From positions 1 to 30,649 of the forward strand of contig JBBRAH010000036.1 of assembly GCA_038206985.1 (NCBI GenBank): a DNA stretch of 30,649 nucleotides, read 5' to 3'. Below, in pieces: positions 22,943-30,140 of the stretch (its first letter is position 1; each line of letters begins with the position of its first letter). A program made the translations under genes and the position numbers. The notes beneath the pieces were generated by a model. It worked only from the letters and a program-made list of their open reading frames with translations. It was not told the DNA's origin and did no database searches. This DNA comes from CAXMST01 sp038206985 (GTDB lineage: Bacteria > Actinomycetota > Thermoleophilia > Solirubrobacterales > 70-9).

Positions 22943-24748
22943 GTGGGAAAAGGGATTGTGTTGGTGAGTAGCGTTTTGGCCGTGCTCCTCCTCTCGGGTG
23001 GTGTGGCACGAGCTGCTGTCGGGGATCTCGAATTCGCCGAGTGCCTGACCGGCGAGCTGGGAGTCGGTGAGTGCGACGAGGTGGTCTCGGCCACTGCGGA
23101 TGGAACTGACAGCGGACTGCAGACCCCGCGGTCCCTGGCGGCGCGGTCCAACGGCCGATCCCTCTACGCCGCGCTTGGCGGTGACGCGGGTGTCGCCCGC
23201 TTCAATGTGGGCGAGGACGGAGACCTCGAATATGCGGGCTGTATCGGATCCGACTCCGATGCTCCGTGCGCACTGATCGTCGGCGCGACGAGCGGTGGCA
23301 CGGGTACGGCGCTCTCCAGCCTTGAGGACCTCGCGCTCACGCCCGGGGGTGAGCGTCTGCTTGGAGCCTCAGGCAGCTCGGATGCAGTCACTGCGTTCGA
23401 CGTGGCCGGCAACGGCGCGCTCACCCGGCTTGGCTGCGTGACCGGCGATTTCGGGCTCGGCGAGTGTGTCAAGACCGTCACCGCAGAGCCGAACGGGACC
23501 GATACCGGGATGGACAGTCCGGACGGGCTTGTGGTCGGGCCGGACGGACGGCACGCCTATGCGCTCTCCGGAAGCGACGGCGGCTTCGCCTGGTTCCGGA
23601 TCACAGGGGACGGGACGCTCAACTATCGCGGGTGTGTGGCGGCCGACACGAAGGCAACCGGGTGCGAGCAACTGCCGACTGCGACCGAGAACGCCAATGA
23701 AAGCGGCTTCTCGAGTCCGCGGGAGATCGCCGTAAGCCCGGATGGACGCTCGCTCTACGTGGTCGACGACTCGGACGAGTCGATCGCGACATTCAAGCTG
23801 GCGGAGGACGGCTCGCCCGAATTCGTGGACTGCATTACGGGCCAGGCCACGCTCACGGCCTGCACCCCGCTCGACACCGCGACTCCGACGGGCAACGACA
23901 CGGGCATGCGGTCGCTGGTCGACGTCGCCGTCAGCCCCGACGGCAACTCGGTCTACGCCGTGGGCGACAGCGACGACACGCTGGTCCATTTCATGCGCAA
24001 CCCGCGCAGCGGTCGGCTTCAGTTCCAGGAATGCTTCAGCGGCTACTCGACCACCTTCTGCGATCCCATACCCGCAGCCGGCGTCACCTCGGACGACTCC
24101 GGGATGGGATTCTCGACGGTGGCTCGGGTTGCCCCGGACGGCCGCTCGGTAGAGCTGAGCGCGAGTGGTGATGACGCCCTCGTCAGCTTCAGGCGTAACC
24201 CCCGCAGCGGCGCCCTGAGCTTTCGCGGCTGTCTCAGCGGGCAGATGATTGCCGCGTGCGGCGACGTGCCCGGCGCGGTGGCCGGTGGCGAGGACAGCGG
24301 CATGGACAACGTTCGCGGGGTGACCTTCGCGCCGGATGGCAGCTCCGTCTATCTCCCCGCCCGCGACGATGCCGCGGTGGTCCGGTTCGAGCGCCAGGCG
24401 GACGGGGCGGGCCCCCGGGTGAAGCTCAGTGCGAAGAAGCGGCAGCGGGCCCGCAAGTTGAAATCGAAGATCACCTGCAAGGACGAGTTCTGCGATTCGG
24501 TGCGGGTCAAGGGCACGCTCATCACCAGGGGCCGCGACGCCTCCTCCGCGGCCCGCCGGAAGCTCCACGCGACCGTGCTGAGGTCAGTTCAGGCCGGTAA
24601 GGCCACCAAAGCCGTGATCAGGCTCCGTGCCAAGGACCGCAAGGCAGTCAAGCGGGCCCGCAGCGCGACGCTAAAGCTGAGCGCCACGGGTCGCGACCTG
24701 CTCGGCAACCCCGCGACGAAGCGGGTACGGGTCAAGCTCAGAACCTGA
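22943..24748 (+). CDS. Secreted seven-repeat beta-propeller protein with basic C-terminal domain
   Basis: From the GTG at 22943 the 601-residue product starts with a signal peptide (VLVSSVLAVLLLSGGVARA, cleavage near residue 24). Seven repeats of about 65 residues follow. Each has a cysteine pair (CLTGELGVGEC, CIGSDSDAPC, CVTGDFGLGEC, CVAADTKATGC, CITGQATLTAC, CFSGYSTTFC, CLSGQMIAAC), a (D/E)(S/T)GM-like turn and an S(P)DGRSLY-type strand. This is a seven-bladed propeller related to YVTN/lactonase-fold proteins. After residue about 490 comes a Lys/Arg-rich beta domain (KKRQRARKLKSKITCKDEFCDS) with a further cysteine pair. Such surface proteins typically bind ligands or polymers. No catalytic residues could be identified. 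It converges on sdhE with only three bases between stops. Confidence 0.85.
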   Translation: MGKGIVLVSSVLAVLLLSGGVARAAVGDLEFAECLTGELGVGECDEVVSATADGTDSGLQTPRSLAARSNGRSLYAALGGDAGVARFNVGEDGDLEYAGCIGSDSDAPCALIVGATSGGTGTALSSLEDLALTPGGERLLGASGSSDAVTAFDVAGNGALTRLGCVTGDFGLGECVKTVTAEPNGTDTGMDSPDGLVVGPDGRHAYALSGSDGGFAWFRITGDGTLNYRGCVAADTKATGCEQLPTATENANESGFSSPREIAVSPDGRSLYVVDDSDESIATFKLAEDGSPEFVDCITGQATLTACTPLDTATPTGNDTGMRSLVDVAVSPDGNSVYAVGDSDDTLVHFMRNPRSGRLQFQECFSGYSTTFCDPIPAAGVTSDDSGMGFSTVARVAPDGRSVELSASGDDALVSFRRNPRSGALSFRGCLSGQMIAACGDVPGAVAGGEDSGMDNVRGVTFAPDGSSVYLPARDDAAVVRFERQADGAGPRVKLSAKKRQRARKLKSKITCKDEFCDSVRVKGTLITRGRDASSAARRKLHATVLRSVQAGKATKAVIRLRAKDRKAVKRARSATLKLSATGRDLLGNPATKRVRVKLRT

Positions 24749-24751
24749 GGC

Positions 24752-25660
24752 TCAGGCCAGGGCCGCGACGCGCTCGTCCACCGCGAGGGTCGAGGCGATG
24801 TGCTTCGGCATGCCCAGCGCCTTCGGCTCGAAGCCGAGCGCCAGTCCGACCAGCTGGGGAAGATGCAGCACGGCGAGGCCGAGGTCGCGACCGACAACCT
24901 TCTCCGCCTCCGGCTGCTGCATGTCGAGGTTGAGGTGGCAGAGGGGGCAGGGGGTGACGAGGCAGTCTGCCCCGGCGTCGATCGCGTCACCGACGTGGGT
25001 GCCGGCCTGCTTGAGTGAGGTCTCGCGGTTCATCGTGATCACCGGGAAGCCACAGCAGCGGCGGGCGCCGTCGTAGTCGACGACCTCGCCGCCGAGGGCG
25101 CGGATCACGCGCTCGAGGTAGAGATCCCGGTCGGGATGCTCACCGTAGCCGAGCCGGCTCTTGGGTCGCAGCACGTAGCAGCCGTAGAAAGGGCCGACAC
25201 GGAGGCCGGTGAGGGGTCGCTTGACCTTGGAGGCCAGCTTCTCGAGGCCGTAGTCCTCGACCAGCAGCCAGAGGAAGTTCTTGTTGGTCCAGCCGTCTTC
25301 GGACTTGACGTACTCGAGGCCCTCGGGCTTGAGCGTGCCGTTGATGTGCGCGCGGTAGCCGGAGTCTGCGTCGAGCCGCTCCTGGCACTCGCTCTGGGCG
25401 CCCTGGCAGGTCGAGCAGATGTTCATCATCGGCAGGTCGGTCTTCTGGGCGAGGGCGAAGGTGCGGGCGTTGAGCGTGTCGGCAAGCTCCTGGTTGTGTT
25501 CGGCGATCACGCCGGCGCCGCAGCAGCTGGCGCGGTCGAGGGTGACCATCTCGATGCCCAGCGCCTCGGCCGTCAGCTCCATCGAGCCGTGCAGCTCGGG
25601 TGTGAAGCCACGCGACACGCAGCCGGGCCAGTAGGCGACTTTGATCGTCTCTTCGCTCAT
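24752..25660 (-). CDS. CCG-domain subunit of succinate dehydrogenase/fumarate reductase (SdhE/HdrB-like)
   Basis: The 302-residue protein has two complete CCG motifs. The first is Cys14-x31-Cys46Cys47-x34-Cys82-x2-Cys85, and the second is Cys161-x40-Cys202Cys203-x34-Cys238-x2-Cys241. Such domains, as in heterodisulfide reductase HdrB and the archaeal Sdh subunit called SdhE or type E SdhC, hold a special 4Fe-4S cluster and zinc. The protein would pass electrons from SdhB to quinone at the membrane. No membrane helix is evident, so membrane contact may be peripheral. The ATG overlaps the sdhB stop by four bases (ATGA), so it belongs to the sdhABE operon. It should not be confused with the flavinylation factor also named SdhE. 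Confidence 0.9.
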   Translation of the reverse strand: MSEETIKVAYWPGCVSRGFTPELHGSMELTAEALGIEMVTLDRASCCGAGVIAEHNQELADTLNARTFALAQKTDLPMMNICSTCQGAQSECQERLDADSGYRAHINGTLKPEGLEYVKSEDGWTNKNFLWLLVEDYGLEKLASKVKRPLTGLRVGPFYGCYVLRPKSRLGYGEHPDRDLYLERVIRALGGEVVDYDGARRCCGFPVITMNRETSLKQAGTHVGDAIDAGADCLVTPCPLCHLNLDMQQPEAEKVVGRDLGLAVLHLPQLVGLALGFEPKALGMPKHIASTLAVDERVAALA

Positions 25661-26910
25661 GAAAGCTCCTTGGTCTCGTCCGGCTCCGGCTCGATCTCGC
25701 CGGCCGGAACGGGCTCGGCGAGCTGTGGGTCATCGTCCTCGCCGCCCTCGCCGATGATGTACAGGTTGAGTTCGACCGAGTCCTCCTCGGCGTGCGCGTA
25801 GATCCGCTTGACGTGGTCCTGGGCGTCACCGGGCAGCTTGTGGTGCACGCCCGGGATCAGCTTCGGCAGCGAACGCATCTTGCCCGTGCGGATGCCGCGG
25901 ATCGCGGTCGGGATCGACTGGATCAGCCCCTTGATCGCACGGATCGTCGGCTTCAACTTGCCGCCGATGCCCGGTGCGTAGGACTCCTGCAGCAGTAGCG
26001 ACTCGTCGAGCGTGCCCTTCTTCTCGATGATCTTCACAAAGGCCATCTCGTGGCTGTGGCCGTTGTTGACGTCCTTGATCCCATGCTCGTCCCCGGCGAT
26101 GCGGCGCAGGCGCATGATCTGGTCCATCGGTGCCACGCCCTTGGGACAGGCATCGATGCAGCTGAAGCAGTGGGTGCAGTCGTAGATCCCGTGCGGATCG
26201 TTGGCGAGGTCGTAGAGGCGCTCCTCGGTCTGGTTGTCGCGCGGGTCGCCGACGAAGCGGTAGGCCTTGGCCAGCGCGGCCGGGCCGATGAAGTCAGGAT
26301 CGGCCTCCAGCGAGAGGCAGGCCGAGACGCAGGCGCCGCACTGGATGCAGGCAACCGACTGGGTCACATCGACCATCGACTCCGGCGGCACGATGTGCTC
26401 GCGCTCCGGCTCCGGAAGGCCCTCGGGCATCAGCCAGGGGCTGACCCGCCTGTACTTCTCCCAGTGCGTGGACTCCATGTCGGTGACCAGGTCCTTGATC
26501 ACGGGCATGTTGCCCATCGGCTCCACAACAATCACTGGCCGGGCTACGTCCTCAGCTTCGCTTCCGGGCGTTCCCGGGTTGGCGCCGTTCCCGGTTGCGC
26601 TCGCAGCACCCTTTTCGCTCGAGGCCTCGGCCATGCGGGCGGCTTCGGCCGCGGCCTCGCCGAGCTGGGTCTTGCAGGCGAGCGTGGACTGGCCGTTGAC
26701 CTTGACACCGCAGGAGCCGCAGATTGCGGCGCGGCAGGAGCAGCGGACGGCGAGCGTGCCGTCCTGGTCGTTCTTGGCCTGCAGAATGCCGTCGAGCACT
26801 GAGAGCGTCTCGTCGAGCTCAACGTCGAACTCCTCCCAGAAGGCGCCGTCGGCCTTGCCGTCCTCGGACTCGGGCTGATAGCGGCGGACCTTGAGGGTGT
26901 AGCTGGGCAT
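25657..26910 (-). CDS. sdhB: Succinate dehydrogenase/fumarate reductase iron-sulfur subunit, extended
   Basis: The N-terminal ferredoxin domain binds a 2Fe-2S cluster through Cys59, Cys64, Cys67 and Cys79 (CRAAICGSCGVKVNG). The second domain has two full CxxCxxCxxxC motifs, Cys188/191/194/198 and Cys245/248/251/255 (CTHCFSCIDACPKG). Classical SdhB has C-x5-C-x3-C in the second place and a 3Fe-4S cluster, so here a second 4Fe-4S is likely. At 417 residues it is far longer than the usual ~240. A low-complexity Ala/Gly/Glu insert lies at about 83-124, and a C-terminal extension of about 120 residues follows HdrC-like sequence. GGAGAGGA lies about 12 bases before the ATG, four bases past the sdhA stop. 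Confidence 0.93.
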   Translation of the reverse strand: MPSYTLKVRRYQPESEDGKADGAFWEEFDVELDETLSVLDGILQAKNDQDGTLAVRCSCRAAICGSCGVKVNGQSTLACKTQLGEAAAEAARMAEASSEKGAASATGNGANPGTPGSEAEDVARPVIVVEPMGNMPVIKDLVTDMESTHWEKYRRVSPWLMPEGLPEPEREHIVPPESMVDVTQSVACIQCGACVSACLSLEADPDFIGPAALAKAYRFVGDPRDNQTEERLYDLANDPHGIYDCTHCFSCIDACPKGVAPMDQIMRLRRIAGDEHGIKDVNNGHSHEMAFVKIIEKKGTLDESLLLQESYAPGIGGKLKPTIRAIKGLIQSIPTAIRGIRTGKMRSLPKLIPGVHHKLPGDAQDHVKRIYAHAEEDSVELNLYIIGEGGEDDDPQLAEPVPAGEIEPEPDETKELS

Positions 26911-26914
26911 GACG

Positions 26915-28603
26915 CTAGTAAGTCCTCTCCTGGGGTTGCCAGTCGGTGATCGTCACGGGTGATTCGCTGAGTTCGGGGCCGTCGCCGTTGAGGGAGACGT
27001 CGATGTGCTTGAGCCACTCCTCATCGTTGCGCTCCGGGTAGTCGGTGCGGTACTGGGCGCCGCGGCTCTCCTTGCGCTCGAGGGCGGCGAGGCAGCAGCA
27101 CTCGGCGTTGTCGAGCATGTTTTCCAGCTCGAGTGCGCCGAGCACGTCCTGGTTGAAGATCGTGCCGCGGTCGTCGATGTAGGCGGAGCCGGCCTCCTCC
27201 TTGAGCGCGCGGACCTTGTCCAGGGCAGTCTGGATGCCTTCCTCGTCACGGAAGACGGCGACGTAGCGGTCCATCGTCTCGCCGAGCTCGGCCTTGATCG
27301 CAGATACCCGGCGACCCGAATCCTTCTCGCGGCCGACGATCGTCTGGACCCGTTCCTGCTCACCGCGGAGCAACGAGGCGGAGACGTGGCTGTGGCCGCG
27401 GCCCTTGGCGCGCTCGGCGGCGTCCTCGCCGGAGCGGCGGCCGAAGATCAGCGTGTCGAGCAGCGAGTTGGCGCCGAGCCGGTTGCCGCCATGGACCGAG
27501 ACGCAGGCGACCTCACCGGCGGCATAGAGGCCGGGCACGTTGGTGCGGCCCCAGATGTCGGTCTTGACGCCGCCCATCGTGTAGTGGTTGCCGGGCTTGA
27601 TGTGGATCGGCTCACGGGTGATGTCGACGCCGGCGAAGTCGCGGCCGACGAGCACGATCTCCCGGAGCGCCTCGTGGATCCGCTTCCGGGGCACCACGGT
27701 GATGTCGAGCGCGACGGTACCGTCCGCGAACCCGCGCCCTTCGTCGATCTCGGTCTGCTCGGCGCGGGAGACGACGTCGCGCGAGGCCAACTCCATCTTG
27801 TTCGGTGCGTAGCGCTCCATGAAGCGCTCGCCCTTGGCGTTTAGCAGGTGGGCGCCCTCGCCGCGGGCGCCCTCGGTGATCAGGAAGCCCTTGCCCGCCA
27901 GCGTTGTCGGGTGGTACTGGATCATCTCCATGTCCATCAGCTTGGCTCCGACGCGGTAGGCCATCGCGATCCCGTCGCCGGTGCAGATGAGGGCGTTTGT
28001 GGTCGGCTTCCAGGCCTGGCCGTTGCCGCCGCAGGCGAGGATCACCGACTTCGCCCGGAACAGCTTCATCGCGCCGTCGGCGATGTTGCGGGTGACGACC
28101 CCGCAGCACTCGCCGCTCTCATCGAGCGCCAGCGCCGTGCAGAACCACTCCTCGTAGCGGGCGACAGAATCGGAATTCTTCATCAGTTGCTCGTAGAGCA
28201 CGTGCATGATCGCCTGGCCGGTGATGTCGGCGACGTAGTAGGTGCGGGCGGCGGAGGCGCCGCCGAAGGCGCGGGTGCCGAGTTTGCCCTCGGCGTTGCG
28301 GTGGAAGGTGACGCCGAGGTGCTCGAGGTGAAGGATCTCCTGCGGCGCCTCCCGGGTCATGATCTCGACCGCGTCCTGGTCGGCCAGGTAGTCGGAGCCC
28401 TTGATCGTGTCGAAGGCGTGCGACTCCCAGGAGTCGCCGGGATCAAGCGCCGCGTTGATCCCCCCCTGGGCCGCGTTGGAATGCGAGCGGACCGGATGGA
28501 CCTTGCTGATGATCCCGACCGACACGCCGTCCTCGGCAGCCGCGAGGGCGGCGCGCTGTCCGGCCAGGCCGGCTCCGATCACGAGGACGTCATGCGTGGG
28601 CAC
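26915..28603 (-). CDS. sdhA: Succinate dehydrogenase/fumarate reductase flavoprotein subunit
   Basis: The 562-residue protein oxidises succinate to fumarate (or the reverse) at the cytoplasmic face. It begins with the FAD fold HDVLVIGAGLAGQRAALAAAEDG. RSHSNAAQGGINAAL holds the His that binds FAD covalently. The substrate region has YHPTTLAGKGFLITEGARGEG and GERFMERYAPNKMELASRDVVSRA with the catalytic Arg. NHYTMGGVKTDIWGRTNVPGLYAAGEVACVSVHGGNRLGANSLLDTLIFGRRSG and a C-terminal capping region (YRTDYPERNDEEWLKHI) complete it. The start is GTG at 28603, eight bases after TAGGAT. It heads sdhA-sdhB-sdhE, and the heptamer repeat array lies immediately upstream of its promoter. Confidence 0.96.
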   Translation of the reverse strand: MPTHDVLVIGAGLAGQRAALAAAEDGVSVGIISKVHPVRSHSNAAQGGINAALDPGDSWESHAFDTIKGSDYLADQDAVEIMTREAPQEILHLEHLGVTFHRNAEGKLGTRAFGGASAARTYYVADITGQAIMHVLYEQLMKNSDSVARYEEWFCTALALDESGECCGVVTRNIADGAMKLFRAKSVILACGGNGQAWKPTTNALICTGDGIAMAYRVGAKLMDMEMIQYHPTTLAGKGFLITEGARGEGAHLLNAKGERFMERYAPNKMELASRDVVSRAEQTEIDEGRGFADGTVALDITVVPRKRIHEALREIVLVGRDFAGVDITREPIHIKPGNHYTMGGVKTDIWGRTNVPGLYAAGEVACVSVHGGNRLGANSLLDTLIFGRRSGEDAAERAKGRGHSHVSASLLRGEQERVQTIVGREKDSGRRVSAIKAELGETMDRYVAVFRDEEGIQTALDKVRALKEEAGSAYIDDRGTIFNQDVLGALELENMLDNAECCCLAALERKESRGAQYRTDYPERNDEEWLKHIDVSLNGDGPELSESPVTITDWQPQERTY

Positions 28604-28611
28604 GGGCGCGG

Positions 28612-28617
28612 ATCCTA
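28612..28617 (-). promoter_or_regulatory. -10 box of sdhABE operon
   Basis: TAGGAT on the minus strand (within TATAGGAT) lies eight bases before the GTG of sdhA. Any -35 element would fall inside the heptamer array that starts at 28622, so repeat copy number or phase could affect promoter strength. Confidence 0.55.
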
Positions 28618-28621
28618 TAGA

Positions 28622-28740
28622 TCAGAAGTCAGAAGTCAGAAATCAGAAGTCAGAAATCAGAAATCAGAAGTCAGAAGTCAGAAGTCAGAGGCTGTAGCCG
28701 GATACGCCCCGTCCCTCGTTCTCTGATCTCTGATTTCTGA
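28622..28740. repeat. TCAGAAR heptamer array (10 direct copies, 3 inverted copies)
   Basis: Bases 28622-28691 are ten uninterrupted heptamers: TCAGAAG or TCAGAAA in nine and TCAGAGG in the last. After a 28-base spacer, 28720-28740 holds three copies in the opposite orientation (TCTCTGA, TCTCTGA, TTTCTGA). The two arms can pair in RNA or extruded DNA as a stem of about 20 bases. A second inverted pair, GCTGTAG (28691-28697) and CTACAGC (28745-28751), brackets the spacer and the inverted arm. The block is AT-richer than anything around it. It lies between the -35 region of sdhA and the 3' end of the M50 protease gene. Function unknown. The 7-base unit and lack of spacers exclude CRISPR. Confidence 0.95.
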
Positions 28741-28795
28741 CTCTCTACAGCGGGAGGGCTGGGCCGCGCCGGGTGGGCGGAGCGTCGGGCCGGGC

Positions 28796-28819
28796 CGGAG
28801 CGGCTTGCGGAGCGGCTTG
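28796..28819. repeat. Tandem 12-bp direct repeat
   Basis: CGGAGCGGCTTG occurs twice in a row (28796-28807, 28808-28819) in the non-coding stretch 28752-28912. The rest of that stretch is very GC-rich with short repeats of CCCGCC type. I see no gene or clear terminator there. Confidence 0.7.
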
Positions 28820-28912
28820 TAATCGAGGGTGGTGCCGGTAGGGCGGCGCCCGAGATTTGAGCGAGGCCCGCCCCGGCGGCCCGCCCACACCGACGTCCCG
28901 CCCGCCCCGCAG

Positions 28913-30085
28913 CTAGGCGTGCCCGGTGGGGGAGTCGCGGAGGGCTCGGCCCACCTGGTCCGCGGTGACGATCCCGGAGAGGCGGCCGTTGGAGTCGATC
29001 GCCATCAGGGCGCCGAAGCGGCGCAGGTTCTGATTGCCGAGGAGGCTGTCGAGGGGGGCGTCCTCGCTGACGTGCAGGGGGCCGCGGTCGAACTCGAGCA
29101 GGTCGGCGACGGTCGAGGTGGAGCGGCTGACCTCTGGCACCTCGTCTGCACGGTCGCGCTCGAGCAGGCCGCGAAATCGCCGGCCGGCGTCGACCACGGG
29201 AAACCAGGGCCAGCGATAGCGCAGGAAGTACTCGTCGAGTGCTTGCTCGACGCTCAGCTCTTCGGGAATCGCCACCGGCTCGCGGTCCATCACGTCGGCG
29301 ACGCGGATGCCCTCGATCCTGCTCGAGATCGCAGTCTGCATGTTGGCGGCCCGGGCGGATCCGTTGATTACCATCCCGATCAGCGCCAGCCAAACGCCGC
29401 TGAATACGTCGCCGGTGAAGACGAGGAAGATGCCGGCGCCAATGAAGAGGTAGGCGAACGCCTGCCCGAGGGTCGCCGCGAAGCGCGTCGCCGAGGCGCG
29501 GTCGCCGGTTCGCCACCAGGCGATCGCGCGGGCGATCCGGCCCCCATCCATGGGAAATGCGGGAAGGAGGTTGAAGCCGAGGACGAGGAGGTTGATCGAT
29601 GCCAGCCAACCGAGCGCCGCCAGGCCTCCGGTGAGGTTGGCAGCACGATCGAGAAGCGCAGCGTCGCGGAAGCCGGCGGCCCCACCGACGAGGACCCCGG
29701 CCAGGCTGAGGACGATGATTATCGCGAGCGTCACCAGGGGGCCACCGATCGCGACCTTGAACTCCGCCGCGGGGGTCTCGGATTCCTTCTCCATGCGGGC
29801 GACGCCACCGAAGATCCACAGCTGAATGCTCGAGATACCGATCCCCTCGCGCCGGGCGAAGTAGGCGTGCCCGAGCTCGTGCAGCAGGATCGAGCCGAAG
29901 AACCCGAGCGCGCTGATGACCGCGAGCGCGTAGACGCCGATCGAGGAATTGGGTTCGTTGAGAACGTCCCCGTAGAGGTTGGAGAGCCAGACGATGAGGA
30001 GGAAGAGGACGATGAACCAGGACCAGTCGACCGCGATCTTGATCCCGCGGACGTGGAAGAGGGTTATCGAACCGCCACCGAGCAT
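28913..30085 (-). CDS. Site-2-type M50 metalloprotease with CBS domains
   Basis: From the ATG at 30085 the protein has 390 residues. The zinc motif LLHELGHAYFARREG lies in the first half (HELGH at 69-73) and the second ligand region NLLPAFPMDGGRIARA at 172-187 (MDGGR holds the Asp). About six membrane segments span residues 20-235. The C-terminal third holds a CBS pair: IRVADVMDREPVAIPEELSVEQALDEYFLRYRWPWFPVVD and TVADLLEFDRGPLHVSEDAPLDSLLGNQNLRRFGALMAIDSNGRLSGIVTADQVGRAL. This matches the SpoIVFB-like M50 subfamily, which cuts substrates inside the membrane, with CBS domains sensing nucleotides. Its substrate, perhaps an anti-sigma factor or pro-protein, is unknown. The ATG follows TACCAT by six bases. 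Confidence 0.92.
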   Translation of the reverse strand: MLGGGSITLFHVRGIKIAVDWSWFIVLFLLIVWLSNLYGDVLNEPNSSIGVYALAVISALGFFGSILLHELGHAYFARREGIGISSIQLWIFGGVARMEKESETPAAEFKVAIGGPLVTLAIIIVLSLAGVLVGGAAGFRDAALLDRAANLTGGLAALGWLASINLLVLGFNLLPAFPMDGGRIARAIAWWRTGDRASATRFAATLGQAFAYLFIGAGIFLVFTGDVFSGVWLALIGMVINGSARAANMQTAISSRIEGIRVADVMDREPVAIPEELSVEQALDEYFLRYRWPWFPVVDAGRRFRGLLERDRADEVPEVSRSTSTVADLLEFDRGPLHVSEDAPLDSLLGNQNLRRFGALMAIDSNGRLSGIVTADQVGRALRDSPTGHA

Positions 30086-30091
30086 GCACCA

Positions 30092-30097
30092 ATGGTA
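30092..30097 (-). promoter_or_regulatory. -10 box of M50 protease gene
   Basis: TACCAT on the minus strand ends six bases before the ATG at 30085, again consistent with a leaderless mRNA. It supports this start over the longer frame to 30142. Confidence 0.5.
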
Positions 30098-30140
30098 GGC
30101 GCCCCGCCATCGCCCAGGTCCTGCCTGCAAACCTCCACTC

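Noticed and set aside
28622..28691. CRISPR array
   Set aside because: The unit is seven bases with no spacers, and no cas genes are present.
28401..28726. Open frames translating the heptamer array (SEVRSQKSEVRNQK-type peptides)
   Set aside because: The peptide is only the read-out of a 7-base repeat in three phases, and the rest is antisense to sdhA.
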